From Drosophila persimilis (lineage: Eukaryota > Arthropoda > Insecta > Diptera > Drosophilidae): a stretch of 64,000 nt of DNA. The notes beneath the pieces were generated by a model. That model was not told the DNA's origin and searched no databases. It saw nothing but the letters and a program-made list of their open reading frames with translations. Position numbers and translations under genes: made by a program. Positions 10,899-24,296 of this stretch are shown here, piece after piece (position 1 is the stretch's first letter; each line of letters opens with the position of its first letter). The stretch spans positions 14,694,001 to 14,758,000 of the forward strand of contig NW_020825289.1 of NCBI RefSeq assembly GCF_003286085.1, written 5' to 3'.

Positions 10899-13500
10899 CT
10901 GCAATGAAAAATCCCCCCCCGAGTGGTTATTGGACAATTTACGACACAGTAATCTTGTATAATCTGTATCAGTATTTTAGCCTCATGAATTGTGGCGATT
11001 GTGTCCCATCAAATCACAATGGGATAGCCACACTCGAGGATCGGGCGATAAGTCAGGCAATCGAGTTCCATAGCTTCGCGTGGACCTGTCCACCACTTGG
11101 GGGCTGGTTGGCTGGTTGCCAACGCGTTTCTAAAACTTATCCTGGTTGGACACTTCAGCACTAGCTAACAGACTTGTGTTAAGGTTAAGGGCGAGTGATA
11201 CTCGTATCATTTTGCCGTAAATATGCCACTTCAGCTGTCATGCGTGATATAGTATATAGAAATTATTAACTATAGATTTTATGGCTTAGCCCGGTCGTGT
11301 GGTCGTTCAATTTGGCGGCGTTTAACTTGAAGGTCGGTGATTCATTGGTGATAGCAGTATCTAAATTCCTTTAAGCAGAACTCGTGAAAGATAATCGAAC
11401 ACTAATTTATAATCGCATTGCTCGCACAACATAGTTATGGTTTATCCCCGTTGTAAGGAAAAGAAATTGCATTTATTAATCACTCGAGAAAATCAAGCTA
11501 AAAGCTGAAACCACAACAGATACACTCCTCGAATCAGTTGTATAAATAAAAGTTAAAAATCTCCCTACATACATATGTACAGCATTCGTTTTACGCGAGT
11601 TAATTCACCTTTATTCTGTTGTTGTTTTCGTGTTTGTTTGTATTTAATTTATGCTCAAACAAGTTTTCAAAGTCGTTGAAACGATGCGTACTGGCCGAAT
11701 ACTGATGAATGATTAGTGCATTTATTTGCTTGGCTTAGCGGATTTCGGCTAACTCTGCTAGCTGCTCTGCTCTACCATTGTTCTCGATCGAAAGTCGCGG
11801 CCAGACTAAGTTCTCTCAACTCCATTAGGGCTCTTAAAAAACGTACTTTAATGAGCAGCACCCGACCGAGGGGGCGAGTATATCAGTTTCATACAAATAC
11901 ACTTATGTATGTATGTATGTAGATTGTAACAGGCAGAAAGACTATTTGCGATTAACTAATCTTCATCGGTACTTCACTTCACGCAATTTCAAACCATAAA
12001 CGACAAGTCCTTGCGTTCCGAAACAGGAAGGAAGGATGTATACTCGTACATATAAAAAGTTATACACAAATTTAGTCAGCCAATGAGCCTTGTTTTTCCC
12101 CGTAGCTCAGCTGCGGTATTTAACAGTCGTAACTGTTTTTTTTTTGGCCATACACTTTAAAAATCATTGTAGCAGCTGAAGCGCTCCCAATGCCTGGTAT
12201 TCCCAAACTGATTTAAATTACTACTCGTGCGATCGTAGCAGTGTAGCTTTGAATAGGCCTTGCAGTTGACAGCTTTATTGTTTTATCAGGTGGTTGTTGA
12301 ATTCAAACGACCGTTGGCTGTACGGTCATATAACTCCACACAGATTGCTTGCGATAACGATGACGTTTTGGGCATCTGATTCAGATTGCGATACGTCGAT
12401 GTATGTAGTTGGTTTACCAAGGTAGTCGCGATTGAGGAGATGTCACAATTGATGGGCTAACCGCTGGGTGCCATAAATAGGCAGAATGCTTAACATCGCT
12501 AAGTGCAAAGTTGAAGTAGCTCTATCTAATCGGATTTCGCACGAAAGGAAACATATCTTATCGTCCAACACGAGCCCCTTTATCAGATCCAGTAGCTCAG
12601 CGAGGTATAGATGAGGATAATGGTTCGCCGCTACGTTACAGTTTCTTGTCTACCCGCATCATATCTCTTCTGAAACCTGATAAGTAATTCAAAATATTTG
12701 ACTTTTAAATATATGTATATTTTATATTGTATTAGAGGTTTTTTTTTATAGATTTACAAATGTACTTAGTTACTGATGATCAATAGGTATGGTATGGTAT
12801 TGTATGGTATGGAGGATTACGCATTGAATAGCTGTTTGACTTAATGAGAACGTGCTCAAATTCAAGTAACAGTTTCTTATGAAATCTTAAAAGCAAAATG
12901 AACAGAAAACTTTTTGTGGGTTACAAATAGAGATTTAATTGAGATTTAGAGCAGGGCTTCTGGGGTGTGGTGTGGTTTTCGCTTTTGAGCGGATTGTGCA
13001 GAAGTTTAGTGTTGTAGTGCTCTGATAAGGCATCGATTAATTTAGTCTACGTTCTGGCCTAAGGCAAGGGCAAGTCTAATTGTATTTAATAATTATATTC
13101 GTATAAAATGTTTTCTTGTGTTTCCAACAATTTGTTTTTGTATAATTCAATTGTATCAAAAAATTCATAAATTCAACCACATCTAAATCACAGACTCCTA
13201 ATATAAGAGAGATTTAATCCATTAATAATACAAATTTCGACCAAAAATTTGTTTAACTTAAAACGAATTTTAAATTATAATTAAAACAACGCCGTGCACG
13301 GGCACGTGTATGGTTGCTTGGGTTAGGAAACCGACGAACTAAAAACTAGTTAAGTCAACTGGCCCTAAAGATACAAACAGAAAACAAAAAAAAATTAAAT
13401 TAAATAATAAGACCATCATATTTATGGGTATGGGTACGTATGGGAGGGGGAGGGGAGAGACAGAATATGTGCGTGCTATGATATGGGTCTACCAGCCGAT
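10899..13500. other. Intergenic: CNT 5' flank and 3' flank of the propeptide gene
   Basis: 2.6 kb without a supportable coding gene. The part next to 10.9 kb must hold a noncoding first exon and the promoter of the upstream CNT gene, which I could not place. The part from about 13.5 kb downwards is probably 3' UTR of the propeptide-like gene. It is very AT-rich at 13.1-13.4 kb and carries a GGTAT-type pentamer microsatellite at 12787-12812. No open frame on the minus strand encodes a cystine-knot domain. Confidence 0.6.
12787..12812. repeat. GGTAT pentanucleotide microsatellite
   Basis: Tandem GGTAT units with one variant (TTGTAT) in the middle. Confidence 0.8.
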
Positions 13501-16500
13501 CTAATCCTGCTTGTGGGCCATCAAGTGGTGGTGGTGCTTATGGTGATGGCGTCCATTATGATGGTGCGTGGCGCGGTGATGGTTGAGCCCCCGATGGTTA
13601 GATGGTTCCATCGGCTCGGTATTGCTCGCCGCTGCCAAGAGTTCCTCAGCCTCCGCCTCGCCCTCGGACTGGGCCACCGCGAACTCCGATTCGGATGCAG
13701 GACTGTCCCGGTGCTTGTGGTGATGCCGTCTGTGATGCTGGTGGACCTGCTCCCGCACCCGCTCCTGCTGGCTCTCCGTCTCCCTTGTCCCGTCAAGCAA
13801 ATTGTCCATTGTTTGTGAATTGGGTGTGGTTGATTCTGGGCTGATGTGGCTCCTGCTCTTCGGGATACTGTATATGCTCTTCAAGCAGTTGTGGGGCGAA
13901 AACGATGCACTGCCATTAAACCCAACATCTATCCTTGGGTATCTGTGGAGATAGAATATAATAAATCATTTAATTATTTTCATATATGTTGCAAATTTGG
14001 TGATCGCGTATGTGTTGCGGAAGAATGTTGCAAATGTTTAGTTTTTATACATGTGGCAAAGATGTTGTGATTGGCGTTTTCAGATGGCGGCGCCACTGTG
14101 CAAATGGCGTATTTATAGTTCTAAAAACAAACGTCCAATGAAACATGATCGTGGCGTCTTGCAATGATCTAATGTTTTAATGTTTTAAATATTAAAAAGA
14201 GAAGAATCTACCGTGTCAAACGACTCGGTAACGGGAGAGTATGACGTTGTAGTGGTATTCATGTAGGGCATCAGCTTACCTGGGCATTGACCGACTTTCC
14301 AGATAAGGCACAAACGTCTTTGATCCGTATGCGTTCCATGGGACAGCAGGGTCTGAAAGATACACGTGGAGGGATCATATTAATATCGCCTGGGGTTTGG
14401 TGGTGGAGCTCGAGGCATGCAATGCAATGCAGTGGGAAACTCGCACAAAAGATCATCATGCAAAACGACAAAGTAGCAACAATAAGAACAACAGTGGTTT
14501 TGTTCAGCAAAAAGCGCGGTAACTGAACAACAAATAAAGCCGAGCATGGCAACAGAGCAGAGCAGAGGGCACAACGGTGCGTATAAGCGATTAGTATTAA
14601 TTGCATCTTCAGCTAAATCCGTATCTGTAGATACATCTGTGCGATGACGTGTGTATCTGCTTATCTTACCGATCCATTAAGAAAACTCTCAATTCATGAA
14701 TAAAACCCTGGACCTTCGTAGGTCCAGACTTTACTTTAGCTCCACTTTTACACCTCATGAAATTCAAATTCGGACGGAGCAACCCTCAAACCACTTCGGA
14801 AGCTATCCAGACAGTTTTTGTCTTGTAGACAGACTACTGCCGAATGCCGATGTTGCTGACTGCACACAACTATCAGTCGAGCGACAAGGTTTTCCCTTCC
14901 CTTTTTTGTTGGTTTTCGGTGGCACAAACTGATATTCGGACTTTTATTTTGATTTGGTTTTATCAGCACAATTTTTGTGTTTCTGTCTGGCCGTGGGTCT
15001 GGCCTGTGTCCGGCCCCCTAAAGCTCTCTGACTATTGACCTTTTCGAGAATGTAAATAAGTTCAAATAATGACAGCACGCTCTGATGGGAAAAGGGGCCT
15101 GTCTCGGCCACTGACTGACTGAGAGAGAGAGAGAGACTGAGAGATACTGGGAGATGGTGAGAGAAAGATGATGAGAGTGATAGACTGGGAGAGATCTGCA
15201 CCCTGTCTTGCGGAGTTAGTTAGACTTGGCAAACAACACGCTTACCTGCCTGATCGCAAGTGGGTGGCTCGAAGTAGAGGCCGGGCTTCAGGGGGTTCTC
15301 CTCGTCGTCATGGACCTCGATCATCAGCATCCCCACAACGCTGGGGAGCAGTTGCTGGGGCTGCTGCTGGCGCTGCTGTTGCTCCCAGTAGGCCAGGGCG
15401 CACTTAACGTCAATCTCTACCCATCCGGTCAGGCTGCTGCTGAACATGGTGGTGTTGCAGGTGCGCTTCTTGCGCTCTGTGGAAGAGGGGAATCCTGGCT
15501 TAGAGGGACGGTACTGACAGCCGTAATCCCCGCTAGCTACACACCTAACTTACGTTTCTTCTTCTGCTGGTGCACAATGGAGACCGTCACACGAATCTGG
15601 GGACCCACCTCCGTCTGGTCGGGGCAGAGTGTGGCCGTGGGCTGTTCCGTGCTCTCCGCCTGGCCCTGGCCCTGGCTCTGGCTCTGGCTCTGGCTGGGAC
15701 TTTGTCCGGGATAGGTCTTGTAGAGACGCAAGAGGGCACTGCTCGGGCGGTCGCCGTTGTGGTCGAACACGCTGCTGGCGAACTGCAGGGTCAAGTTGTT
15801 GGCCTGCTGCCAGTTGGGAATGCTCATCTCCGCATTGCAGATGGGGTAGCCAGCCTTCTCGGCTGACTTGTTAACATTGGGCTCGTTGGAAATTGCCTTG
15901 TGCAGGCGTTTGAAAATCTCGTTCAGTCTGCAAAGAGAAGACGCACACTTTTGATAACTGTCACCATTTTGTGCCTTCTGTGCCTATTTCCACTCGTATG
16001 CCCCCATACCACCACTAGCCCATTATTCATAGAATAGAATTTCATAGAATTTAATTTAGTTCAAGTGTTTATGTAAGACTCTCTTAATTGACATTTGAGC
16101 GCTGCCTTCGTTACAGAGTCAAGTCACTTTGTCACCGGTCTCCCCATTCTATTCAATTAAGTCAGACAGCAGTGAATAAGCTAATTCTAATCGCCGTTTG
16201 TATAGGAGTATTTCGGTTTGACATGGTCTCGAGTTTATTTACGATTAGGATTGAGGGCAGTAGAGTGGATCCTTCTCAACAAGTAATCCACTATGGAATA
16301 TTACTGATTATGTACTCTATTAGGCCGCCCCCACCGCAATCTATCTGATCCACGGATCCACGCACTGATTATCATTATTTGTGGGCTTCTAGAAATCGCT
16401 TCGTATTGGTAACTTTTTTGCCTTCGAGATAAGAGGCCAACTTTGGACTTTTCAATTCAAATAGTTGAGATAAAAGAAGTTCGGTTTGCTGGCTACTTAA

Positions 16501-19500
16501 TTGAGCTAATGGATGATAATGCCGCAAGGGCATTGCTCATACAATAGTATGTGTATACCTATAGTTCTAGTTATTTCCGATAAGTAAAATTCCGCACTTG
16601 TGATTAATATTAATGTATCTAAAACAAAGGTATGCCAAAAGAACGCAGCTTTAGCTAAACCGCAAAATAGTTGACCAATTAGTCATATGAGAGGCTTATC
16701 AACAATAACAACTGCCTTGGATTGCCTAATACTAGTACATGTAATAAATCGATTAAAGATGCTATAAATAGGCCAACTAACACTAAGCCGATTACTATCA
16801 GAGCCGAGTACTTACTATAGCTAGTACTTATGGTACCATTACTATTGTATAAATGAGAGCTAAATGTGCATGGTGGAGCAGGCAGACTCGTGTCACTTAA
16901 AACCCCATTGAGATCCGTCCCGTCTGTCTACGAGTCTGCTCTGTGGCAGTACAATCATCGTGACAGGGCAGACGCAGACGCGGACGCAGAGAAAATCAGA
17001 TTGGGGCAGACAAGACAACAATAGTTATTTAGCTATGATCTAATCTACACACACGCACACACACACACGCAAAATTGGACAATTGTATATGTCGTCTGGA
17101 TCGGTAATTGAGACGCGCCTGGCAAAAGTTGATCAAATGACTTTTTCTTTTCCTTTCTTTTATTTTACTTTGTTATACTTTTTTGTGATTTTACCCAGGA
17201 ACAACAATGTGCAGACACAAAAAACACACACACACACAACAAAAATCCAATAAATATGCGAAAATAACATTAATTTCTTTGGTTATTTGGCATTGCCTGA
17301 GGCGCAGTTTGTCTAGCCGAAAAAAATTATGAAACATGTTCGGATCAGGTCGATTGGCAGTCTCCACCGAAAGAAACTGAACCAAGTCAACCAAGATTCG
17401 AGTCCAGTGGAAACGCCTTTGGCTTATTATGGTTAATTTTTATGTTACGATCGGATCTGTCTGGCCAAGGAATTCCAGACAAAATGGCCCGCAGTGGAGT
17501 TGACTTTTTGCCTTCTCCATGTCCGTCTACGTCCCGTCTGTGTCTCCGTCTATGTGTCCGTCTGTGCCTCCGTCTCCGTCTCCATCTCGGCCTCTGACTG
17601 TCTGGAGGTGCTGTGGCATGAACTTGAAAACCCGTTGAGTCGTGTCGTCTGTCTGGGCACCCGTCTAGACATATTATTGGTCGGTCTTTCTGTCTGCCAT
17701 TCTCCCAGTCCTAGTCCCTGATTGCTTCCAGCCTAGAGGAGCTGTATCTGTGAGCTGTGACTCTTCGTGCGTGAGTCACGCAGGCCATCTGCAGGAATTC
17801 CAAATTGGGCATGCGCACAGGCAGAGTTCAAGGCATTGTGCACAGGTGCATAGACAGATAGAAAGACAGACAGACAGAGAGAGAAAGATACTGTACGGCC
17901 ATAGACTGAGACCAAAATTTGCATTGGCCTCCATTCAAGCTGAGCCTGAAGTTGAGTCTGAGTCTGAGTCTGAGTCTGAAGCTGGGACTAACATTCAAAT
18001 ATCTTTGAATGCATCGCCTCTGTGTCTGGGTCTGTGGTTTCGCAGTCCGTTGCCTTTGGCCACAGCAGCAGCAGCAGAAACGGCTAGACAGTGTCTCGCC
18101 GGTTGCACTTCATTATCATGCAACAAACAGTAGTCGGGCAGACGTCGGGCGGCAGTCAGTCAGTCAGTCAGTCAACGACTCAGACCGCGTCGCTTAGTAG
18201 CCACAAAAGTACGCCTACAACTGTTTGCATTCAGCTGCAAGTTTGATGACGGTGGCTGATGATGGGAGGGAGGACGAGTACGAGTACAAGCATGTCTGCT
18301 CACTGTCTCAATATTACTCATACGTCATACGTCGTACATTTTCCTCTGTCTGGTCTGTGCGGAACGGAACGGAACTGCCAAAGCAATCAAATAAGATGAA
18401 ACAATTTAGATATCAGCTGTTATACTCGCACGAGTACGAGTACGACCACCATACACATTCATATACATACTTATGTATATGTTTGAGCCAACATCATGCA
18501 TTGTAGGCGTATTGTATGTATGTGGATACGTAGACGGTCTCGCATAGCAACGACCTACAAAAAGTTCATTAACGGAGTCGGAGCCGGAGTCAGAGCCAGA
18601 GCCAGCATGGCCCAGACTGCTCCCAGACATTTGCCAGACACCGACACCCGGCGGGCGCACGGATGGATGGACGGACGCACACAAAAATACAGAGGTCGCC
18701 TCCGACTGCGATGACTGCGACGGCTGCAACTTGCAACTGTGTGAGCGTATGAGAGTGTCTGCATTGTGCAGCGGCGTCGCGACAGTTGTACAACAGTATC
18801 TGATGGATACCACAGATACCATTGATAGATTTCCGTCTGAAAGATGTCTGCGGAAGCATCTCATTTGTATGGGCCATATATGCAGCGATAATATCTCACG
18901 GGTACTATTGAGGGGTTGAAGGGTTCCCTCCTAGATGCTCATATTGGCATTTATGGCGATACAAAAGATTAATAATGATTTTAAATCTTACAATCTTCCT
19001 TTTTCTTGTCGATCGAGCATGGGAACATTATTCTTCCATTAATGTAAAATAATTAATAAAATATTTAAAATCAAAGAAACACGTGTGGAAATATTAGCTT
19101 TAGAATTGTAATTTATAATGTTTATAGATACTTATTTATTCTCTGCTCGATTTAAGATTTCTGCATTCGGGTAAATCATGTTATAGAGGCATCGAAGCGC
19201 AAGATGAACAATTTTCAATAATCTAGAAGTACACGTTTCAGTATTTATTCGAGGTGGTTGGCCCCATTCGAGAATTGCATAAATGTGTTTAGCCTTGAGC
19301 GGATTTCAGCTTCTAGATTTGCACTAATCGCGAGAAAATTGGGAATATTTTTGAAAATCGGCAGGCAGCCGAAAATTGTGTTTACAGATGGGATGCCCCA
19401 CGGCCCATTTGAGATATACATTCGCCGTTTCCTTGCAATATGCATTTGTTTTAATACTTTGTTTACAATTCATTTTTTGAAACATTTTTTGTACACGCAA

Positions 19501-19978
19501 ATGTTAAAAAAAAAATTCGTTTTTGCTGGTCATTTGCCTTGTGCGGGTGCGTCTTTTAATAGATTTCTATTCTCGGGTCCTAATAGGCGACCACAATGAT
19601 TGACAGCCGCTTGGCGAACGCTTTGACAAGTATGTCGAACCAGGTACGGTACGGTACTCACCGCTGCGAGGCGACGAGCTCCAGATATTGGTGATTGGAG
19701 GACTGGGTGGTCTCGTCCTTCGTATTGGGATTGCTGCGGTTCTGGATGCTTTGAATTTGCTCCTCGGTCAGGTCGAACATATTCAGGATGGTGCGATTGT
19801 AAGGATTCACCACCACCGACTGGACACCGTCCATGAAGGCGGAGTGGTTGAAGCGGGACGGCGACGCCTGACAGTCCCTGGACATGGACATCAGCATCAC
19901 CATCAGTATCAGCAGTTGCAGGAGGAGCACTTGGCTCCTGCTCCGTCCGCACTTCTCACAGCACTTAACACTCGACAT
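13501..19978 (-). CDS. Secreted TGF-beta propeptide-like protein with His-rich tail, no ligand domain
   Basis: Five minus-strand exons join in phase: 19978-19662, 15927-15554, 15476-15246, 14352-14280 and 13942-13501. They encode 478 residues. The first ATG (MSSVK) is followed by a basic, Cys-containing N-terminus and a long hydrophobic segment (about residues 16-32), a probable signal peptide ending near QAS. The region to residue about 330 resembles a TGF-beta superfamily propeptide. LNMFDLTEEQ and YLELVASQRLNEIFKRLHKA resemble the latency-helix part. LTLQFASSVF and SSALLRLYKT are followed by LTGWVEIDVKCALAYW and VVGMLMIEV, in the order seen in myostatin-like prodomains. An RKKR furin-type site lies at 232-235. 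No cystine-knot domain follows. The last 110 residues are hydrophilic and carry about 20 histidines. Five N-glycosylation sequons are visible. I do not recognise the specific gene. Confidence 0.8.
13943..14279 (-). other. Intron 4 of the propeptide-like gene
   Basis: 337 bp bounded by GTAAGC (exon 4 donor) and CTCCACAG (exon 5 acceptor) on the minus strand. Nothing else is seen in it. Confidence 0.75.
14353..15245 (-). other. Intron 3 of the propeptide-like gene
   Basis: 893 bp bounded by GCAG/GTAAG and TTTCAG on the minus strand. It contains GAGA-rich sequence at 15120-15180 (GAF-type words or simple repeat) and a perfect 8-bp stem, 4-base loop inverted repeat at 14708-14727. No coding potential is seen. 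Confidence 0.75.
15664..15700. repeat. CTGGCT/CTGGCC hexamer repeat inside coding exon 2
   Basis: Tandem hexamers translate on the minus strand as the Ser-Gln and Gly-Gln repeat of the propeptide-like protein (SQSQSQSQGQGQ). The unit length preserves the frame. Confidence 0.85.
15928..19661 (-). other. Large intron 1 of the propeptide-like gene
   Basis: 3.7 kb between the signal-peptide exon and the propeptide core. Bounded by GTGAGT and CTTTGCAG on the minus strand. It contains (AC)n tracts at 17047-17070, CCGTCT/TGTCTC-type repeats at 17520-17590, ACAG/GACA tetramers near 17865-17885, GAGTCT hexamers at 17953-17979 and several copies of ACGAGTA. Open frames at 19258-19599 on both strands lack a convincing start or family match. 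Confidence 0.7.
17953..17979. repeat. GAGTCT hexamer repeat
   Basis: Tandem GAGTCT units within intron 1 of the propeptide-like gene. Confidence 0.85.
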
Positions 19979-22900
19979 CTTTCTGTTCTTTTTTGAATCG
20001 AAGTCAAATCGATTTGGCAAATGTGTGGCAATTGAAGGTTTATTTATTGTTTTCAGGCACTTCTGGATCCCGTATCTATAACTTTTCGGACATTTTCCCT
20101 CCTACACAATTTTCACTGGAATTGCATCTTTGGTTCGTATGTATGTAGGAAGTGTAGGTACATATATCTTGTTTTTTCGCTTAAAACTGCTTTCGAACTG
20201 AACTATGTATTTATTTTGTTAATTTGATTTTTGTTTCTGACTCTCCCGCTGGTTTTTAGCTTAGCTTCTCGATGTGTTCGCTCTAAGAACCAAGTATGAA
20301 GTGATTTGCGCGAGTCGTTTTTTTAGTCTTAAATAAAAATTTGGTTGTGCCGGGCATATCTACTTTGTTATGGTCGTAAACGCTGCGTTGCTGCCAACAC
20401 TGCAAGAAATTGCAGTTGTCTCTGCTCTGCCGTCGGGGCTCATATTCGTTAAAAGTTACCCAAGTGAGTGTGGAATACGTAAATTGTGCATATTAAATTA
20501 TTCTATTCTTCACCGACACGTTTCATGAATTAGAGCATGATTCCGAAACTCTGTTTGAGTTCAAAGACATATACAAACATATATGCATATGAACCAATTT
20601 ATTAACTATTAAATTGCAATAATAATTAAATTCATACATTTCGTTGTTAGTCGCGCAGTGTAATTTACTCGTGTACTTTGGCTGATTGTTCGGCTGCCAT
20701 TCGGCACTGGCGTCGTCGACCAATCAACGTTGCCTGAGGATCTGCCGGCGCAGATGGAGTGATGTCTATGTGTGTGTATGTGTAGGTGTGTATCTGCGCC
20801 GCCGGCAGTGTATTTGTATCTGTATCCGTATCTGTGGGCTCGCGAGACGGCTTATCGCGCGTACCATAGAAAGAAAGCGATATTTCTGGTCATAACCATT
20901 GTGGCATAGAGGTAGGTTTGCTTGCTTCAAGACTCATTTCAATAACTCTCCCTACTATCAGCCCCTAATAATTTTGTTTTGTTCGTAACTATGACCCAGA
21001 AGACACTCCTCAAACACTACTTCAATCAAATAGTAGACTAAATGCTGGGACTTCAATCCCCATACAAATCACGAAACGTTCCTCACAGATACTATCTAGT
21101 ACTTATAGTTTTGAAATCATTTTGCACCTATAGCGTCGAACCCGAACCGCACTCAGTGAAATTCCTATTATTACTCGTGCGTGGGCGATTAGATTGATTT
21201 GAAAAGATTCGGGTCGACCGCACAATTAGTTTTGACTTAATCAAATTGTTTTGATACTCAACTTGTATCTGTTATCACTGTGGTGAGGTTCCCAGTTTGT
21301 ACTTTCGGAGGACACATACTATAAGATTTATACACGAGTAGGTGTGTATAGTAAATTAGTATTTTCTTTTGCTCGTCGCACAGTTTAGATGCGCGTAGAT
21401 TAATCTAACTGCTGGACGCTCTCGAAAAGTGCGTGGTTCATCAGTTGAGAGCTGAATTAGGCGGATATATCCTATTAGAGGTGCGTGGTGCGTGGTGCCT
21501 GGTACCGCACTGGTACGGCCCCCCATTTACCTCAGAAGGCCCTGCATCCCCTCGGCTTATCTTATCGACGTATTGGATAGGATCTCGTACGAGTATCCCT
21601 CAATAACAGAATACTCTGTCAATTTGCATACGGAAATCAAAACAGCGAGACTTCAAGGACGTTCCTGATTTATTTATTTATTTACTTTTGTTGTTGCAAC
21701 ATCTAAACATCATCATCATTATCCTCATCCCCATCTCCATGATCATCATCATCATCAAAATGATCAACGTTTCGTCGTCTGGACCAAAATTGAATTTCTA
21801 AATGATTGTATAATTTGAATCACTTTATGAAGTCTGGATTTCTCACCGTCTGCTCGTGTCTCCGTCTGCCTCGACCGTCCGTCTGTCCGTCCGTCCATCC
21901 ATCTGATATGTATTTTATGTCTACACATCGCTTAAGCTTCGAATGAAACACCTACAGAGGACACATGGGGAGGAGGAGGAGGCCGAGACCCCAGACGGGT
22001 ATGAGACTCCCAGACGGCGACTGTTATGTAAAATTGCAATCGCATCAAATGCTCCGAATCATAATCCCACTCCCCGAAAAAAAAGAGGGAACAAATACAA
22101 TAAAACACTCGTATGGAAGGGAACGAGCAAGCTCCCTTGTCACCAGGTTTATATAATAATGTTTGTTGACTCGCCCGACCATTCGCATTCGGACAGAATT
22201 TGTCCCACTTTGGGGACAATGTAGACGCGATAATCAAAACACCCACGAAAATAAACACCAGACCGAAAGTACAGACATCGACAAGAAGATACCGAAATAT
22301 GAATATATATATATATAAGCGATTGGAATGCGAAATGAGTCAAGTCAAAACTAAGACAGAATTTGGTATAAGTTTTTGATTTTTCATTAAGTTTTCAAGG
22401 CTGTTGTCTCGCCTGATCCCGAACCACACAATGGGCACTCTTCCATCCCAGTAATTGGCAGTTAGTTGTGCTTTTCTTTTGATCTTGATCGATGTTCGAT
22501 GGACATCGGATCCGGACCACGCTTTTTGGCATTTCTCTGAGCTTTTTGTCAAAACCAATTTTCTGTCGAATTCGTACTACGAGTATGCCTCACGGTCGGA
22601 CCACTTTGGGCAGCTTTATTTTAAACGGTAGCCGGCAATGGCGATTGCGCCGCCAATGAGCAACAATTCCGTCCGTATATCTGCAGGTGCGTGTTTGCAC
22701 GTGGGGGGGCGCCGCTTAACACCGGTAGCACCCGCAGCACCAGCAGCACCAGCAGCACCACTATCAGCACCACCTTCCCCCCTATCATCTCCACCTGTCC
22801 AAAACATTTGGCTGCTCGATCGGTCGTTAATCGATTGCTAACACTTAAATTTGAAGTGATTGCAAGACTGCCATCGGACAAACACCAGCTGAATAGTTAC

Positions 22901-24235
22901 AAGTTGGCACTTGAGTTTTGGCACCTTTCTATAATTAAGCCCCCCACAATTAGGGGGGCCTTAAAGATGATAAGGCAAGGTGTTTTAGGTCTACCTGCTT
23001 ATCGGAGCAGAAGCGTGATTGAACTAGACATAAATAGTACAGCGCTTACTAGAACATCGACCATGGTGCGACCTCTGCAAACGGCGATAGCGACTCGAAA
23101 AGCTCTCTTTTCAGTATGGTATGTTTTGAGCAACACTCTAAGACTTTAATATTTGGACGTTGATATGCAATGACTGCATCTTTCAAAGTGGCGATGCAAT
23201 TACTGCACCATGAAGTGGCCCAGGCATGACGCAGCTCTCCTCCCGCCCAACCGACCGAGGAGCGCTGCCGCATGAAGCGCGGCGCGTAGCCGAACCGAAC
23301 GCGATCATGCAGAACAGATAGCTGTTAGATTAATATGCAAACCAGAAATATTATATGCCTGCCTGCCGCTAATTACGAGTAATCATTCACTCATAATCGA
23401 ATTGAATACCACTCAAATTAATTGACATGTGACAAGCAGATTACATTATTCTGTTATGGGTCGACTTTTATCGGATCGGTAGAAAATTCCGTGATTTTTG
23501 TTTACTTGGAGCTTCTCAGATTAAATCAATTTGACATTACCAATCCTTTCCAAACAGTATTGAATACTGTAAGACCCAACAGATGATTTATCGGCTCGCA
23601 TTTAAAGACTTTCTTATCTAAACATTTTCAGTCTGACATAAAGTTTATTGAGGAAGCATCGCAAAACTATTATAGCTGCAAATCATCAGATTAGTTAGTT
23701 GCAGAGTCCAACATGCGACGACACGACCTTGAAAGATGATCAGATACGGATGACAATGTTTGTGACCACTTATAGAGGCACCACAATTCATTGGAATCAA
23801 TAATATATATTCGAGTATATTCGCAATGAAAGATAAAATGTGGGGACCCCAAATTGCATAATACCCGTGTTATTGGAGAGCGTATTCACTCCTGACAATC
23901 ATCCATCCCCGTGGACATTAATTATGCAAGTACTGAAAGAAAATTATTTAACCATCAATATAACACGTAATTAACATAATTGTCCCTCACCCCTAGGCTG
24001 GGCGATGCATGAGGGATCACAAAATCATCAAACTACTGGCAGTCTCTTGGTCTCTTTCGGTCGCACCATCAGGCCAGAAGACAACAACAGAAGCAACAGA
24101 TTCGAGCGCATCGAGACGGAGAAGGAGAACATTCCCTGGAGGTGGAGCGCGGACTTGTGGCAGGTCTATTAAAAATACATGACGTTCGGCAGGCACCGAA
24201 CCAGACGTGTCAAGACATCAGACCCAGACTCCAGT

Positions 24236-24296
24236 CCCTGTCCCCGTGCCCGTGCCCGTGCCCGTGCCCGTCCCCGTGCCCGTCCCCGTGCCCGTA
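24236..24296. repeat. CCCGTG hexamer repeat
   Basis: About ten tandem CCCGTG/CCCGTC units. Confidence 0.9.

Noticed and set aside
14708-14727. Perfect 8-bp stem with 4-base loop
   Set aside because: About one such hairpin is expected by chance in a window this size, and it is intronic with no flanking pairing that would suggest a microRNA.
19245-19599. Opposed 66- and 113-codon frames in intron 1 of the propeptide gene
   Set aside because: The longer lacks an ATG start, neither resembles a known protein, and no splice sites place them in a transcript.
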